From: Vitellaria paradoxa
Lineage: Eukaryota > Streptophyta > Magnoliopsida > Ericales > Sapotaceae
Assembly: GCA_019916065.1 (NCBI GenBank)
Contig: CM034239.1
Coordinates: 36,914,419-36,978,418, forward strand
DNA: 64,000 nucleotides
Direction of reading: 5' to 3'
Below, in pieces: positions 1 to 11,050 of the stretch (positions are counted from its first letter, which is position 1; each line of letters begins with the position of its first letter). Below the pieces are notes generated by a model. The model made no database searches. It had not been told where the DNA came from and saw nothing but the letters and a program-made list of their open reading frames with translations. The position numbers and the translations under genes are program-made.

Positions 1-990
1 GTGGAAGTAAAACATCCAAGAATGTCTGAATGTTTTATTTTGATGATAAAAGGTGTGGTACCAGGCTTTTTGATAATCCTAGTAATTGTAGGTGGATGGA
101 ACAAAATGCTGAGAAAACTGGCGGAATTGGTTTGGATGTGCTCCCCAATCTTCAATAGATAAGATTTTGATAATCTAACATGTTGAATAGGCTATTTGGG
201 TTTGGTCAAATTTATCTGGATAATATTTAAATGATACTGATTCAGTTTCAATCAGTATAAATTCATAAAATTTTTGGGTTTTCATAGAATTTGAAGTTAC
301 AAAATGGTTATTTAGTAGAAATACGGTTTGAAGAAGATCATGGATAACTTGGTAATTGGGTGGATTTGTAAATGGGTTTTCATATTCTTGAGGTAATCTG
401 GTAATAAGATAGGTTTGTGGTTTAGGAAAATATTGTGATTTTGATGATAGAAAAATTTGAGAAATTAGTGTGGGGTTTACCGATACCACCACATTTTTTG
501 ATGAAGAAGCTATGGGGCTAAGAGCCACCATAGATGATGAAGAGGGACGTGTAGCCACCTCTTTTGATGACCCAATTGTGACTGTTTGAGCAAAATTTTT
601 ATTAGCCACTTGGTTTAATATCTATTGTTGTTGTCTTTCTTCTTCAAGTAACTGGGTATACCAGTCACTGGGAGATAATGGAAGGACCCTGGGAATGGTA
701 GTTGGTAAAGGTGTGGTTTGACTAGAGGATGATTTAATAGGTATCATAGCATATGATTCTTTTGATATTGGTTGTTGGGTTGATGAAGGTGATCTAATAG
801 GTTTAGAAGGCATGGTTTCCCTGCAAGAATTCACGGGTAAGGAAATCAGGGATGGAATTTGCTTCTCCTTTGATGTATTCAATCTTATAATCAAAAACTG
901 ATAAAATAGCTTGCCATCTTGCAAAAATTTGTTTTGATGCAATATTTTGAACATCTTTTTGTAAAACATACTTGGTAGCTTTGCAATCAA
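1..990 (-). pseudogene. Endogenous caulimovirid, region downstream of RNase H (broken)
   Basis: Read on the minus strand, this continues the polyprotein past RNase H. There are open pieces at 622-990 (Pro/Ser/Thr-rich, low complexity) and 175-609, and further readable sequence runs to the window edge through several stops. The 175-609 piece lies where endogenous caulimovirids carry a poorly characterised C-terminal region, and I assign it no function. The whole stretch is AT-rich like the RT part next to it, and the reading frame changes between pieces. It is an old integrated copy and not an expressed gene. The element continues beyond position 1. The link to the caulimovirid rests on position and strand more than on motifs. 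Confidence 0.6.
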
Positions 991-2398
991 TTCTAATTAA
1001 AAATTTTTGATTTAATAAATCACTTTGAAACTTTTGAATGCATAGTACAATAGATAAGATTTTCTTTTTAATAGTGCTATAATTCCTTTGGGCATTAGTC
1101 CATGTTCCTGATATAAACTGGACTAATTGTTCTTGATGGTGGCCAGGAAGACGTTGTTTTAGAATACCACCGTATCCTAGATCTGATGCATCTGTTTCTA
1201 CAATTTTATAGGCTAGATGGTTTGCTATATACAAACATGGTAAAGACTTAAGATGTTGCTTGAGTTGTTTGATAATTTGGGTATGCTGAGGAGACCATGG
1301 AGGAGGATTTTTCTTAAGCCTTTCTCTTAATGGAGCAGCAATGATACTAAATTTTTTATAATATTCTGAGATATAATTGAGGCTCCCTAAAAACCTCTGA
1401 AGTTGTTTTTTATCTTTAATTTTATTAGGAAATTTACTTGCAAATTCTAAAGCTCTTTCAATTGGAGTAATTGTTCCTTGATCAATGTAATGTCCAAGAA
1501 ATCTTATCATAGTTTGGAAGAGATTAATTTTTGATGGAGAAAGCACTAAACCATTTTTCTTTATAATATAAACGAAAGTGTTTAAATGCTTCCAATGAGA
1601 TTGAATACTATTTGAGAAGATTAATATATCATCAATGTATACTTTTGAGAAATCAGAATATGGGTTAAAGATGTCATTCATGATTTTTTGAAATTCACTT
1701 GGAGCATTTTTTAATCCAAAAGGTATTACATTCCATTCATATTGTCCAAAAGAGACAGTGAATACTGTTTTATATTTATCTGATTCTGAGATCTGGATTT
1801 GCCAAAATCCAAATTTTAAATCATATTTTGAATATATTTTAGCATGTACAAGCCTTTGAAGGAGATCTTGCTTGTTAGGGATTGGATACCTTATCCATTG
1901 CAAAATATCATTCAAAGGTTTGTAATTTATTACTAACCTTGGAATTCATCTTTCTATTTCAGCGTTTTTATTTACATAGAAAGCAGCACAACTCCAGGGA
2001 GATTTGGATGGTCTTATTAGTTTTTTGTTTAATAAATCTTGGATTTCCTTTTTGCAATAATCCAAGAGTTCTTGATTCATTTGGATAGGTCTAGCTTTTG
2101 TTTTAATCTTTGATTCTTGAAAATCTTTAATATAAGGAAGGGTGACTATGTGACTTTTCCTTTTCCAAAATGCATTTGGAATAGTAGAGGAAACTTCTTT
2201 AATTATTTTATTTTTAAAATTTTTAATTGCTAATTGCATCTGACTATCTTGAAGTTGATTTTTGATTTGTTGACACACCTTTTCTTGTTTTAGGAACATT
2301 AGATGTTTTTCTTTTGTTATGATTTTTGAGATATTATTTATTTGAATTTTTTCTATAACTATATCTTTTAAAATATTCAAATCTAAACCTACAACAAC
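803..2398 (-). pseudogene. Endogenous caulimovirid reverse transcriptase-RNase H (broken)
   Basis: This is the minus-strand remnant of a pararetroviral pol. The piece at 1946-2398 covers the end of the protease/linker region and the start of RT. The piece at 803-1915 (370 residues) holds the RT palm, with the YIDD catalytic box at residues 93-96 (nt 1628-1639), followed by a thumb region and an RNase H domain beginning around the VETDAS motif near residue 240. The two parts are separated by a stop and frame change at about 1916-1950. No integrase follows RNase H. That absence, together with the movement and coat regions on the neighbouring DNA, points to Caulimoviridae and not to an LTR retrotransposon. 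The YIDD box and RNase H motif look intact, but the frame does not. I do not assign a genus; a florendovirus- or petuvirus-like element is plausible. Confidence 0.85.
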
Positions 2399-2400
2399 CT

Positions 2401-3160
2401 ATATCTAACTGGAAAATCCCAAATGTTCCTATTAAAGAAGTTTATCATATCAAAAAATAGTCTTTTTTTTTTCTGATTATTCTATCAAGACAGTTGAACA
2501 AACTGTCCCATTTACATCTGAATGTCAATCTATCAAACTCCTTGATTCTAGTATCATTAGAAAATATCAAAAAAAATATTCATACATTCACTTTGGATTA
2601 GTTCAAATAGCTATCAAACCATTAACTAGAAGTGGATTAAATACATTAATTCTACTATGTCTTAGAGATCAAAGACATCATAAATTTCAAGACTTTTTAC
2701 TAGGAGTTATTGAAACTAGCCTATATAACGGTCCTATATATTTTAACTGTTTCCCAAATTATCCGATTTTTTACATGATACTGGAATATTAAACTCTCTT
2801 GTCCTAAAAATACAAACATCAGGATATGATATGGAACCTGAAAATATTCCTTTTGCTGTTATCTATAAAATCCATTATAAAACTATGACCACTATCATGG
2901 ATCCTTTAGTTAAAACCATTAGCCCTAAAGGAGAAACAATCTTTTTCCAAACTCAAAAAGAAAATTCTAATTTAATAGTCCCACAAACCATACTTTGGAA
3001 TGATATCAATCTCCCAATAGAATGGGAATTAGAAGATCAAATACCTGCTCCAAAAATAGAAAATAAGAAACTCCAACAAATTGAAGAATTCCCAAATGGA
3101 TCTGTCAAACTTAAATTTTTATCCACAAAACTTTCTAATTTACAAATTAGAGAAGAATGA
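2401..3160 (+). pseudogene. Endogenous caulimovirid movement protein (broken)
   Basis: The plus-strand translation of about 2460-2780 followed by 2831-3160 reads as a 30K-superfamily movement protein. It includes a core where conserved hydrophobic strands surround a leucine-rich segment and an arginine/aspartate turn. At least two breaks are visible: a stop at about 2457 beside a T-run, and a frame change near 2775. The N-terminus is missing or ends at the junction with the oppositely oriented RT half near 2399. In the virus this protein would enlarge plasmodesmata for cell-to-cell movement. Here it is a fossil. The call rests on the protein pattern plus its position immediately before a coat-like region. 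Confidence 0.75.
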
Positions 3161-5095
3161 GAAATACCTTTTCAAACAAAAAATTTTAAAGAACCTTACC
3201 AACCTCCAAGATCATTCTATCAACCTCCGAGATCTTCTTGCTCCTCTATCCCAACATCAAGCAACTATGAACCTTTAAAACTTAATGGAGTTAGAAATAG
3301 ATCAACCATACCTCAACCTATTTACACAAATCAAATAAATCAACAAGAAAAAGATGATGAAGATAAATCTTCAGAACATATGTCCCCAACTCAATCTCAA
3401 ATGCAAGATGATCCTCAAATATTTGTTATAGATAGAGAATTTATTATGAACAAAAGTATATTAAAGAAAGATTTTGAATCATCCGAAAACCATCAAAAAA
3501 AAGAATGGTTCTTATCAAACTTTGATGAAGTTGCCATAATATCAATAGGAGAAAAATTTTACAAACATGTTCAAAATTATAAAACTCAAATTAGATTTTT
3601 TGATTGGTTTGAAAATTTTACCGTCAATAATTTCATAAATTATCCTTTTACCAAAGAAATAAATGTTACCAAAAAACTCCAACAATGGAATACATCAGAA
3701 GGTATTAAATAATCTACCCATCCACCTCATGAAGAAATATCTATCCAATATAGAAATTCAATCATTAAGGCTTCACCATATAAAATGAAATCACCATCAG
3801 AGTCTGATATAACATCTAGAGATATACAAAAAATCCTAGAACAAAATAACTTTACAAATCAAAACCTTAAAACAATTAGTGATTAATTAAATAGAATTGA
3901 AAATAATTTACAAGAATCAGAATCCGCAATAGGTCAAAATTCACATCAAAAACCCTTATTTATTCCCCATGAAATTCCTAAGAAAATCAATACTCAATTA
4001 AAAGATAAAGATCTAATACAAGATATTGATAATAAGATTAAAAAACTACAAAACACATTGACATTTATGGTTGCTCCTGAAACACCATCTCCATTAATAA
4101 AAATCATACACACATTATCACAATTATCTGAAACAGAAGTTGAAGAAATATTAGAAACTTTTACTCCTCAAGATCAAACAATCAATATGGCCAGATGGAA
4201 TCATAACAAACATAATACAAAATAAATAAAAAATTATTATCCAATACCATCTTTCCCAGATCAACAATATGAAGAATTAGTTGAACCAACTCAATTTTTC
4301 AAAGGTACTAGAATCTATAAATGGAATTTAGATGGATTAACAGAATATCAAAAGATTAATAAATTACAAGAAATGACAATGGTTGCAAGTGCTTACAAAA
4401 TGAAGAAACAATGTTCTGATAAAGCCGTAGCAGAAATTCTTATATCTGAATTTTCTGGAATACTCAAAACTTAGTGGGATAAATACCTTACTGAATCAGA
4501 AAAAGATAATATATTAAATGCTATCAAAATTGATGAATTTAATGAACCTATAAAAGTCGAAGATGAAGATGATAACCCAACAATAATAGAAGACGCTGTT
4601 AATACCCTAATATTTTCTATTGTTAAATATTTTATAGGAAACACATCAAAAATTAAAGAAAGATCGTCCATAATCTTAACAAACTTAAAATGTCCAAAAC
4701 TTCAAGACTATCACTGGTATGAAGAAACATTTTTAATAAAACTTGGAATGACCAGCGTCTCCCGTTCTGGAAAGAAAAATTTATTGATGGATTACCAAGA
4801 TTATTTGCTGAAAAAGTAAAAACTAGATTAAGAGAACAAAATGAAGGCATAATACCTTATGAACATTTAACATTTCCAGATATATCAGACACTATAAAAG
4901 ATATAGCATTTGAAATTTGTACTAATTTTTAATTAAACCAAAGATTACAAAGAGAATTAACACAATCACATAAAGAGTTAGGCACATTTTGTGAACAATT
5001 TGGATTAGCTAAACAAAACTTACCTCCATCAAGAAAACATAAAAAACATAAAAAGCTAATACCAAAACTCAGAATTGGTTTGGTTTATTTTTGTA
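3161..5095 (+). pseudogene. Endogenous caulimovirid coat protein region (broken)
   Basis: Translation of this plus-strand stretch gives a charged Lys/Glu-rich leader (3380-3712 is one open piece). After 4240 comes a coat-protein core with a conserved pattern around CPKLQDYHWYEE (about 4690-4730), then a FWKEKF segment in a shifted frame (about 4766), and a lysine/histidine-rich basic tail near 5030-5060. The CCHC zinc knuckle expected after the basic tail is not intact, so the element seems to end or decay near 5095. Stops occur at about 3711, 3885, 4221, 4472 and 4930. Order and strand match MP then CP of caulimovirids. It has the same AT-rich composition as the RT half. Confidence 0.75.
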
Positions 5096-6803
5096 GATAA
5101 CATAAAGTTTGACATAAAGATAAAGCTAAAGATGATAAATACATAAAATTGACATAAAGCTAAAAAGTGACATAAAGCTTGATGGCAATAGTTTCTTTGG
5201 CATGTGACTTGATGAATGATTGCAGGCGTGTAAATCTGCAGTAGCTTGATAATCCAAGAGAAGCCTAGGAATAGCAAGATAGTAAATAAAGAAGACAATA
5301 TGCAAAATTAACTACAAAATTAAATACAAAATTTTTTAATTCTGTCTAAATAATATCTTTCTCTTTTTTCTTAAGAAAAAATAACTTATAAATAATGATT
5401 CTAAAATTTCTATTTGATGGTTTTTAGTTTCAGATATTCTTTGTTTTATAATTGATAAATGAGTTCTATACCAAGATAATTTTTGTTTGTAATAATTCAG
5501 TTGAAACATAAATGAATAATATAAATAGCAAAATATAAATGATGCAAAATAAATTTTTATTAATGAGTATAAGAAATGATACAAAGACTTACTTGATAAA
5601 ATTAATTACACTTGATACATCTGAAAGTTGGAAGCTTTAGAGAGGATATTGGTGAGATTCAGACGGCAGAATAGATTTCTAGTCCGAATGCAACCTCCTC
5701 TCAAACAATAAAAATTTTTAAATTTACTTTTATTGTGAATCGTCTTATTTTGATCAAAAAATTCATAAATTCAATACCTTGGAACTAACAAATTAATCTC
5801 TTCTCTTTCCTCTGTGCCCACCAATTTGTTTTGACTTTAAATTGTGCTTAATTTTTTTTTTATTTCCAATTCCAAAAAACATTTGTCCCCAATTTGCTAG
5901 TTATTAAATTTGGCAGCTTTTGCACGATAACCTGAGAATAGATGTTGAACCATAGTCGCACAATTTTTGTTGTTGAACCATTACCAAGTGGGTAGTCCTA
6001 TACCACCTCATATTGGAAAACACTATACGAGGACAAGGGCTCGTGTGCTCGGTGGGGATTCTTCCTCCGCCAAGCTATCACAACAGCTAGAGCTACACCA
6101 ACCAGACCCATAATTAAAACAGCCGGCCACTCAACCATAAATGCAAAAGCAGAATTCTCAACATCGGACCTATTGGACTTTTAGACTTACTTGGATGAGA
6201 TGTGTTGATATTATTTTTATGTTACATATATCAAGTTTCAAACAATAGTGGTGGCTATATATATATATTATTTTTTCTCTGTTATAAATGGAAACAATTT
6301 GTTGTTTTTATTTGTTCGATGTCTCATTTTGTTTGTTATATGGAAGGCACCTTTATTCTCAAATTGCATTTTTAAAAGTTGTATTTTTGTAATGCCTTTT
6401 TTTCTATTTTTTTTATTTAAAATACATTTTGAAAATGTATTTTCTTAATCATTAGTAATTTGATAAATAATTTGAAACGCATAATAATCAAAAATCAAGT
6501 CGACATGTGAATCTCACAATATGACACAAGATCTCACATTTCATGTCTCGCTATCAAATTGCTAATGTCCCTATTTAGATGTATGACTGGTTTCCCTAAA
6601 TAAAATTTTTTTATTTAATTTTGATAAATAATAAAATTAAAATTGCATTGCAGGACATCAACACTACCCAAATACAAAAGTATAACACTTAAAATAAATA
6701 AATAAATAAATCAAATTAGCTTGCATCTGCAAGATCCAAAAACCATTATAACTCAGGATTCATTTTTTTCCATTTTTTTTAATTAATCATAGCTAACCGG
6801 GGG
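5096..6803. other. AT-rich stretch between virus fossil and LINE
   Basis: I see no complete gene. Minus-strand open pieces at 5056-5298 and 5336-5584 are AT-rich, hydrophobic and unrecognised. A short segment at about 6000-6175 on the minus strand has coding-like composition and is described under findings. A short TA run lies near 6257-6268, and the rest is A/T homopolymer-rich. Confidence 0.6.
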
Positions 6804-9800
6804 ATGAAGAGGGCTTTGGGCTTTTCCACTGGTCAAAAAAAATTTGAAAAGTTACAAAGGAGGCTGAGAAACCAGATTGCAAAACTCAAAGACAACTCTG
6901 ACAAGTGTTATACTGACGTTAAAGATATATCCACTTTCATTTCTAGCTACTTTCATAATTTGTATGCTACTCCTAATCCCAGAACTTACTCTGATCTTTT
7001 GGATGCTATAGAACCCAGAATCAGCCCTCTCATGAATGAAAATCTTTGTAGCGCTGTAACTGCAGAGGAAATTAAACAAGCAGTTTTTCAGCTTCGTTCC
7101 TTAAAATTCCCAAGACCTGATGGCTTCCCTGGTTTATTTTTCCAACACTTGTGGGATACTCCTGGTCCAGATCTCATTGATGCAGTCAAAAATTTCTTCA
7201 GCACTGGTTATCTTCTTAAAGAACTAAACCAGACTAACCTTGTCCTTATACCAAAAATCCCCTCCCCTGAATATGCCAGCCATTTTAGACCCATCAGCTT
7301 ATGCAATTTCTATTATAAAGTCATTTCCAAGGTTTTAGCAAATAGGCTTAACCTCTGATGCCTCAGCTAATATCTGAAAATCAATCTGCCTTTATAGAAA
7401 GTATACAGATTCAGGACAGTATCTTAGTGGTCCATGAAATGTTTCACCATCTTAAGCACAAGAAATTGGGGAGAAAAGCAGCTATGGCCATCAAGATTGA
7501 TCTTAATAAGGCTCTTGATAGAGTCTGTTGGGATTACCATGAAGAAATCATGAGGAAAATGGGGTTCAACTCTACTTGGATTCAATGGATACTGCAATGT
7601 ATAAGCATAGTTAGATACAGTCTTACTGAATGGAGGATCAAATTGTGAGATACAGCCTAACAGAGGATTACGGCAGGGGGACCCAATCTCTCCTTTTTTT
7701 ATTCTTGCTGGCAATTGAGGATCTGTCATCTCTCTTGAAGAAGGCAATCGAATGATAAGCTTATGCCTGGTATAAGAATTAAAAAACACTGCCCTCCTAT
7801 TAGCCATCTTCTTTTTGCTGATGACTCCCTCTTCTTCCTCTACTCCAAGTCCATTGAATGCATGCACCTTCTCAGCCCTCTCAAGCTCTTCAGTGAAACT
7901 TCAGGTTTGTCTATAAACCACTAAAAATCCTCCATCTTTTTCTCTCTAAACATATGCCAGCAAACCAGAGAAGAATTGATCCAATTAATGAAGGCAATGA
8001 ATCAAAACTCCAAATACCTGGGCCTTCCAACTGATTGGGGCAATTCCAAAGTTGAAGCCTTTGCCTTCGTCAAAGATAAAATTGCTGCCAAAATGCAAGG
8101 TTGGAAGAGAAATTTGCTCTCCCCTGCAGGTAGAGAAATCCTCATAAAAGCTGTGGCTCAAGCTATTCCTACTTTTTCCATGATGTGTTTCAAGCTACCA
8201 AAAGCTTTATGTCAGCAACTCAATGCTTTAATCAGCGGATTTTAGTGGGGTGGAGATCAAGATAATAAGAATATCCATTGGTGCAAGTGGCAGAAACTCC
8301 TCCAATCTAAATCTACCGGTGGTATGGGATTTAAAGACATGGAATTGTTCAACCTAGCATTACTTGCCAAACAATATTGGAGACTGATCAACAACCTAAA
8401 GCAACTATGGGCTAAATTGCTAAAGGTATTTACTTCTCTAATACCTGTCCTTTGAAAGCTCAAAAAGGCTGCAGAGCTTCATGGGCTTGGTCAAGTTTAT
8501 GTCGGGGTAAAACCTCTTGAACAATGGTCTTAGGTGGAATATAGCATCAGGTGAACATGCTCATATATGGGAAGACAAATGGGTGCCAACTCTCAACTCT
8601 TTCCAATTACTTTCTTCTAAGCCACCTGATTGTTCACTGATGAAAATTAAAGACCTTATCTCAACACAAACCTACCAATGGGATCATCCCAAAATCAACG
8701 GACTCTTCTTGGATGAGGAAGCTAGAGCCATTACAGCAATCCCTCTATCTTGGAGACAAGGCACGACCAATAAGCTCATCTGGCATTTCTCCAAAAATGG
8801 AACTTACTCGGTTAGGTCTGGCCACCATATAGCATTCACCAACAGAAGATTGCATATTTCAGATCCCTGCACCTCTGTTAATCTTCCTTCAGACTTATGG
8901 AAAGTAGTATGGAATCTGAATACACTGCCCAAGATTAAACACTTATTCCAGAAAGCTATCAAGAATTTTCTTCCTACAAATTCTAACTTTGACAAAAGGA
9001 AATGCTCAAAGGATCCCGCGTGCCCTATTTGTCATACTGAAGAAGAAACTATTGAACATACTCTCTTTAGATGCACGTGGACCAGAAGGGTATGGTTTGG
9101 TAGGAATCTCTCTTACAAATTGGATCCTTCCAGCATCATCAGCTTTTCAAAATGGTTTGAAGACATTTTAGCTATTCTGGATAAATATGCAGCAAGAAAT
9201 TCCATCCTTTCTTCCATTGCATATCTCTGCTGGGGCATTTGGAAGTCCCGTAATAATTTCATTTTTAATGGCTCTCCCCCCTCCCCGACAAACACCATTC
9301 GTTGTGCTTCAATTGCTTCCTCAGATTTCCTGGAATCCATTCTAATTAAAGTTCAGAAGACCACTCACACCCTTCCTAGAATGGACAATAATTCATGGAA
9401 AGCTCCACCCGAGAACCATTTCAAGTTTAATTGCAATGGAGCCTTCTATCCTCAGACAAATTCAGTAGCTTTTGCTGTCATTATTGGACATGCTCATGGC
9501 TCAGTCATTGATATTAACTATGGTTGACTTCGCATTCTTTCAGCTTTGGCGGCTGAAGCATGGGTAATCAGAGTAGCCTGCCACATGGCTGATAACTGGA
9601 GGATTGATAATGCCATTTTTGATAGTGACGCCAGTGATGTTATCTCTTCTCTGCATACTAGCAGCAGCTCTTCAAGGTGGGAGATAATGGCAATCATAGA
9701 AGACATCCAGTTGTGGAAATCTAACAGGAGATGGTCTTTTTCCTGGTGCAGAAGGTCTGCAAACAATGCTGCCCATTTCCTAGCAACCAACTGCTTGAAA

Positions 9801-9925
9801 GACACCCTCCCAGCTAGATTTTCTTTATTTTGTCTCCCTATTGAATTGCTCCATATAGTAGAAAAGGAACGTAGTGTACCATGATCATATTTCATAGAAT
9901 AAAAATTCCTCTAGTTTCAAAAAGT
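6804..9925 (+). mobile_element. 5'-truncated L1-type LINE with RNase H tail
   Basis: This is a non-LTR retrotransposon remnant on the plus strand. Its first readable part lies between the endonuclease and RT domains, so ORF1 and the endonuclease are missing, as is usual after 5' truncation. RT signatures follow: the HFRPISLCN block near 7273-7310, a block containing ENQSAF (about 7376), and the FADD catalytic box at 7814-7825. A zf-RVT domain appears in the 8517-9527 open piece (CPIC...H...C, around 9022-9077), and an RNase H domain spans about 9418-9800. The frame is broken at 7357, 7648, between 7660 and 7970, at 8246 and at 9525. The 3' tail, with a TTTCATAGAATAAAAATTC-like end near 9890-9915, is A-rich. 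Confidence 0.88.
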
Positions 9926-10749
9926 TATTCATCAATCTCTCAGACTGCTTCAAAACACTACCGATTTAGTGTTAGTGCAACAATGCTATTACTACCACAG
10001 CAATTTAGGTCAAGGGAACTTCGAAAGATAACCCTTTGAAGGTAATTGGAAGAGGAGAGGAGAGAGCATTGTTAATCCCCCACGCTTTATTTGAAGTTGT
10101 ACATTCATTTTTGCGGTTAAAGAAACAATAAATAAAAGGTATAAATTGGTGTAAAAACTCTTAAGGATAATCAATAAGATGTTAACAGACACGTTTTGAA
10201 AGAAAGTCCCTTTTCTTGTCTCCATTCTTGTTTAATAATTTCCACCCCGTTTCCAATCCCCTTTATAAAAAATTATATATTAAATTAAAATAAATGTATA
10301 AAATATTTATAACAAATTAAATTTATATTAAAATATACTATTAGATAAATATAATTAATATATAAATAGGTCTGAGATAAGGTGGAGACTACACTCTCAA
10401 TTCTCGTATCCATTCAGAGAGTACTTAAAATTCTTATTCTTACAAAGAATATCTTTATACCCCGAGTAGGACGAGCAATGTCAGTAGCTATTGAAAACAG
10501 ATATTTTTGTCATTTCAAAGATAATCTTATTTTGAGAAAGACAAATTATCGTAAATGTGAAATTTATTGATCATCTTCTTATATATTAGGGAGATCTGTG
10601 AGTTAAATTTATCCTTTTTCAAGATGCATCAATCCCCCCGCCCTCAAAAAAAAAAGAAAGTTTGCACAAGTAATAATTAGGGGTGATAATTGCCAGATCA
10701 ATACTTGCTTAATATTTTAATTATAAGCTTAGCACTAAATTAATTCTTA
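9926..10749. other. AT-rich spacer, no gene seen
   Basis: I find no coding signal here. The stretch holds A/T-rich low-complexity DNA (10260-10375) and an A-run near 10648-10660. Confidence 0.6.
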
Positions 10750-10798
10750 AGCTTGGTTTGGGAAACAAACTAGGTGGCTTTTTTTTTTTACCTAGCTT

Positions 10799-10829
<31 letters not shown>

Positions 10830-11047
10830 CTAATAGCTAACTAAAAAAATGTTACTTTTTTTGTGTTTGGGAAGAAAAAAATGAACTTTTTTAACCTAAT
10901 TTTTTAGTTTCTATTGATTTGACATTTTTGCCCTTAAAGATTTAAAAGAAAATTAAAATATAAAAAGATAAATTTGGTTATTTTACAAATAAGCAAATAA
11001 GCCATTTAGCTTATAAGCTATTTAGCCCAAGACTCCCAAACGGAGCC
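10750..11047. mobile_element. Tourist-like MITE (PIF/Harbinger type)
   Basis: The left end AGCTTGGTTTGGGA (10750-10763) and the inverse of the right end, GGCTCCGTTTGGGA, match at 11 of 14 positions. Each end is flanked by TTA (10747-10749 and 11048-11050), the target duplication typical of PIF/Harbinger elements. The inside is AT-rich and non-coding. It has a T-run and an A-run near 10780-10825 and the small palindrome AGCTTATAAGCT near 11008. The size of about 298 bp fits a MITE. No transposase is present, so it would depend on an element elsewhere. Confidence 0.6.
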
Positions 11048-11050
11048 TTA

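Noticed and set aside
1882..2088. Plus-strand ORF over the caulimovirid RT
   Set aside because: It is the antisense of the minus-strand RT remnant, with no independent support.
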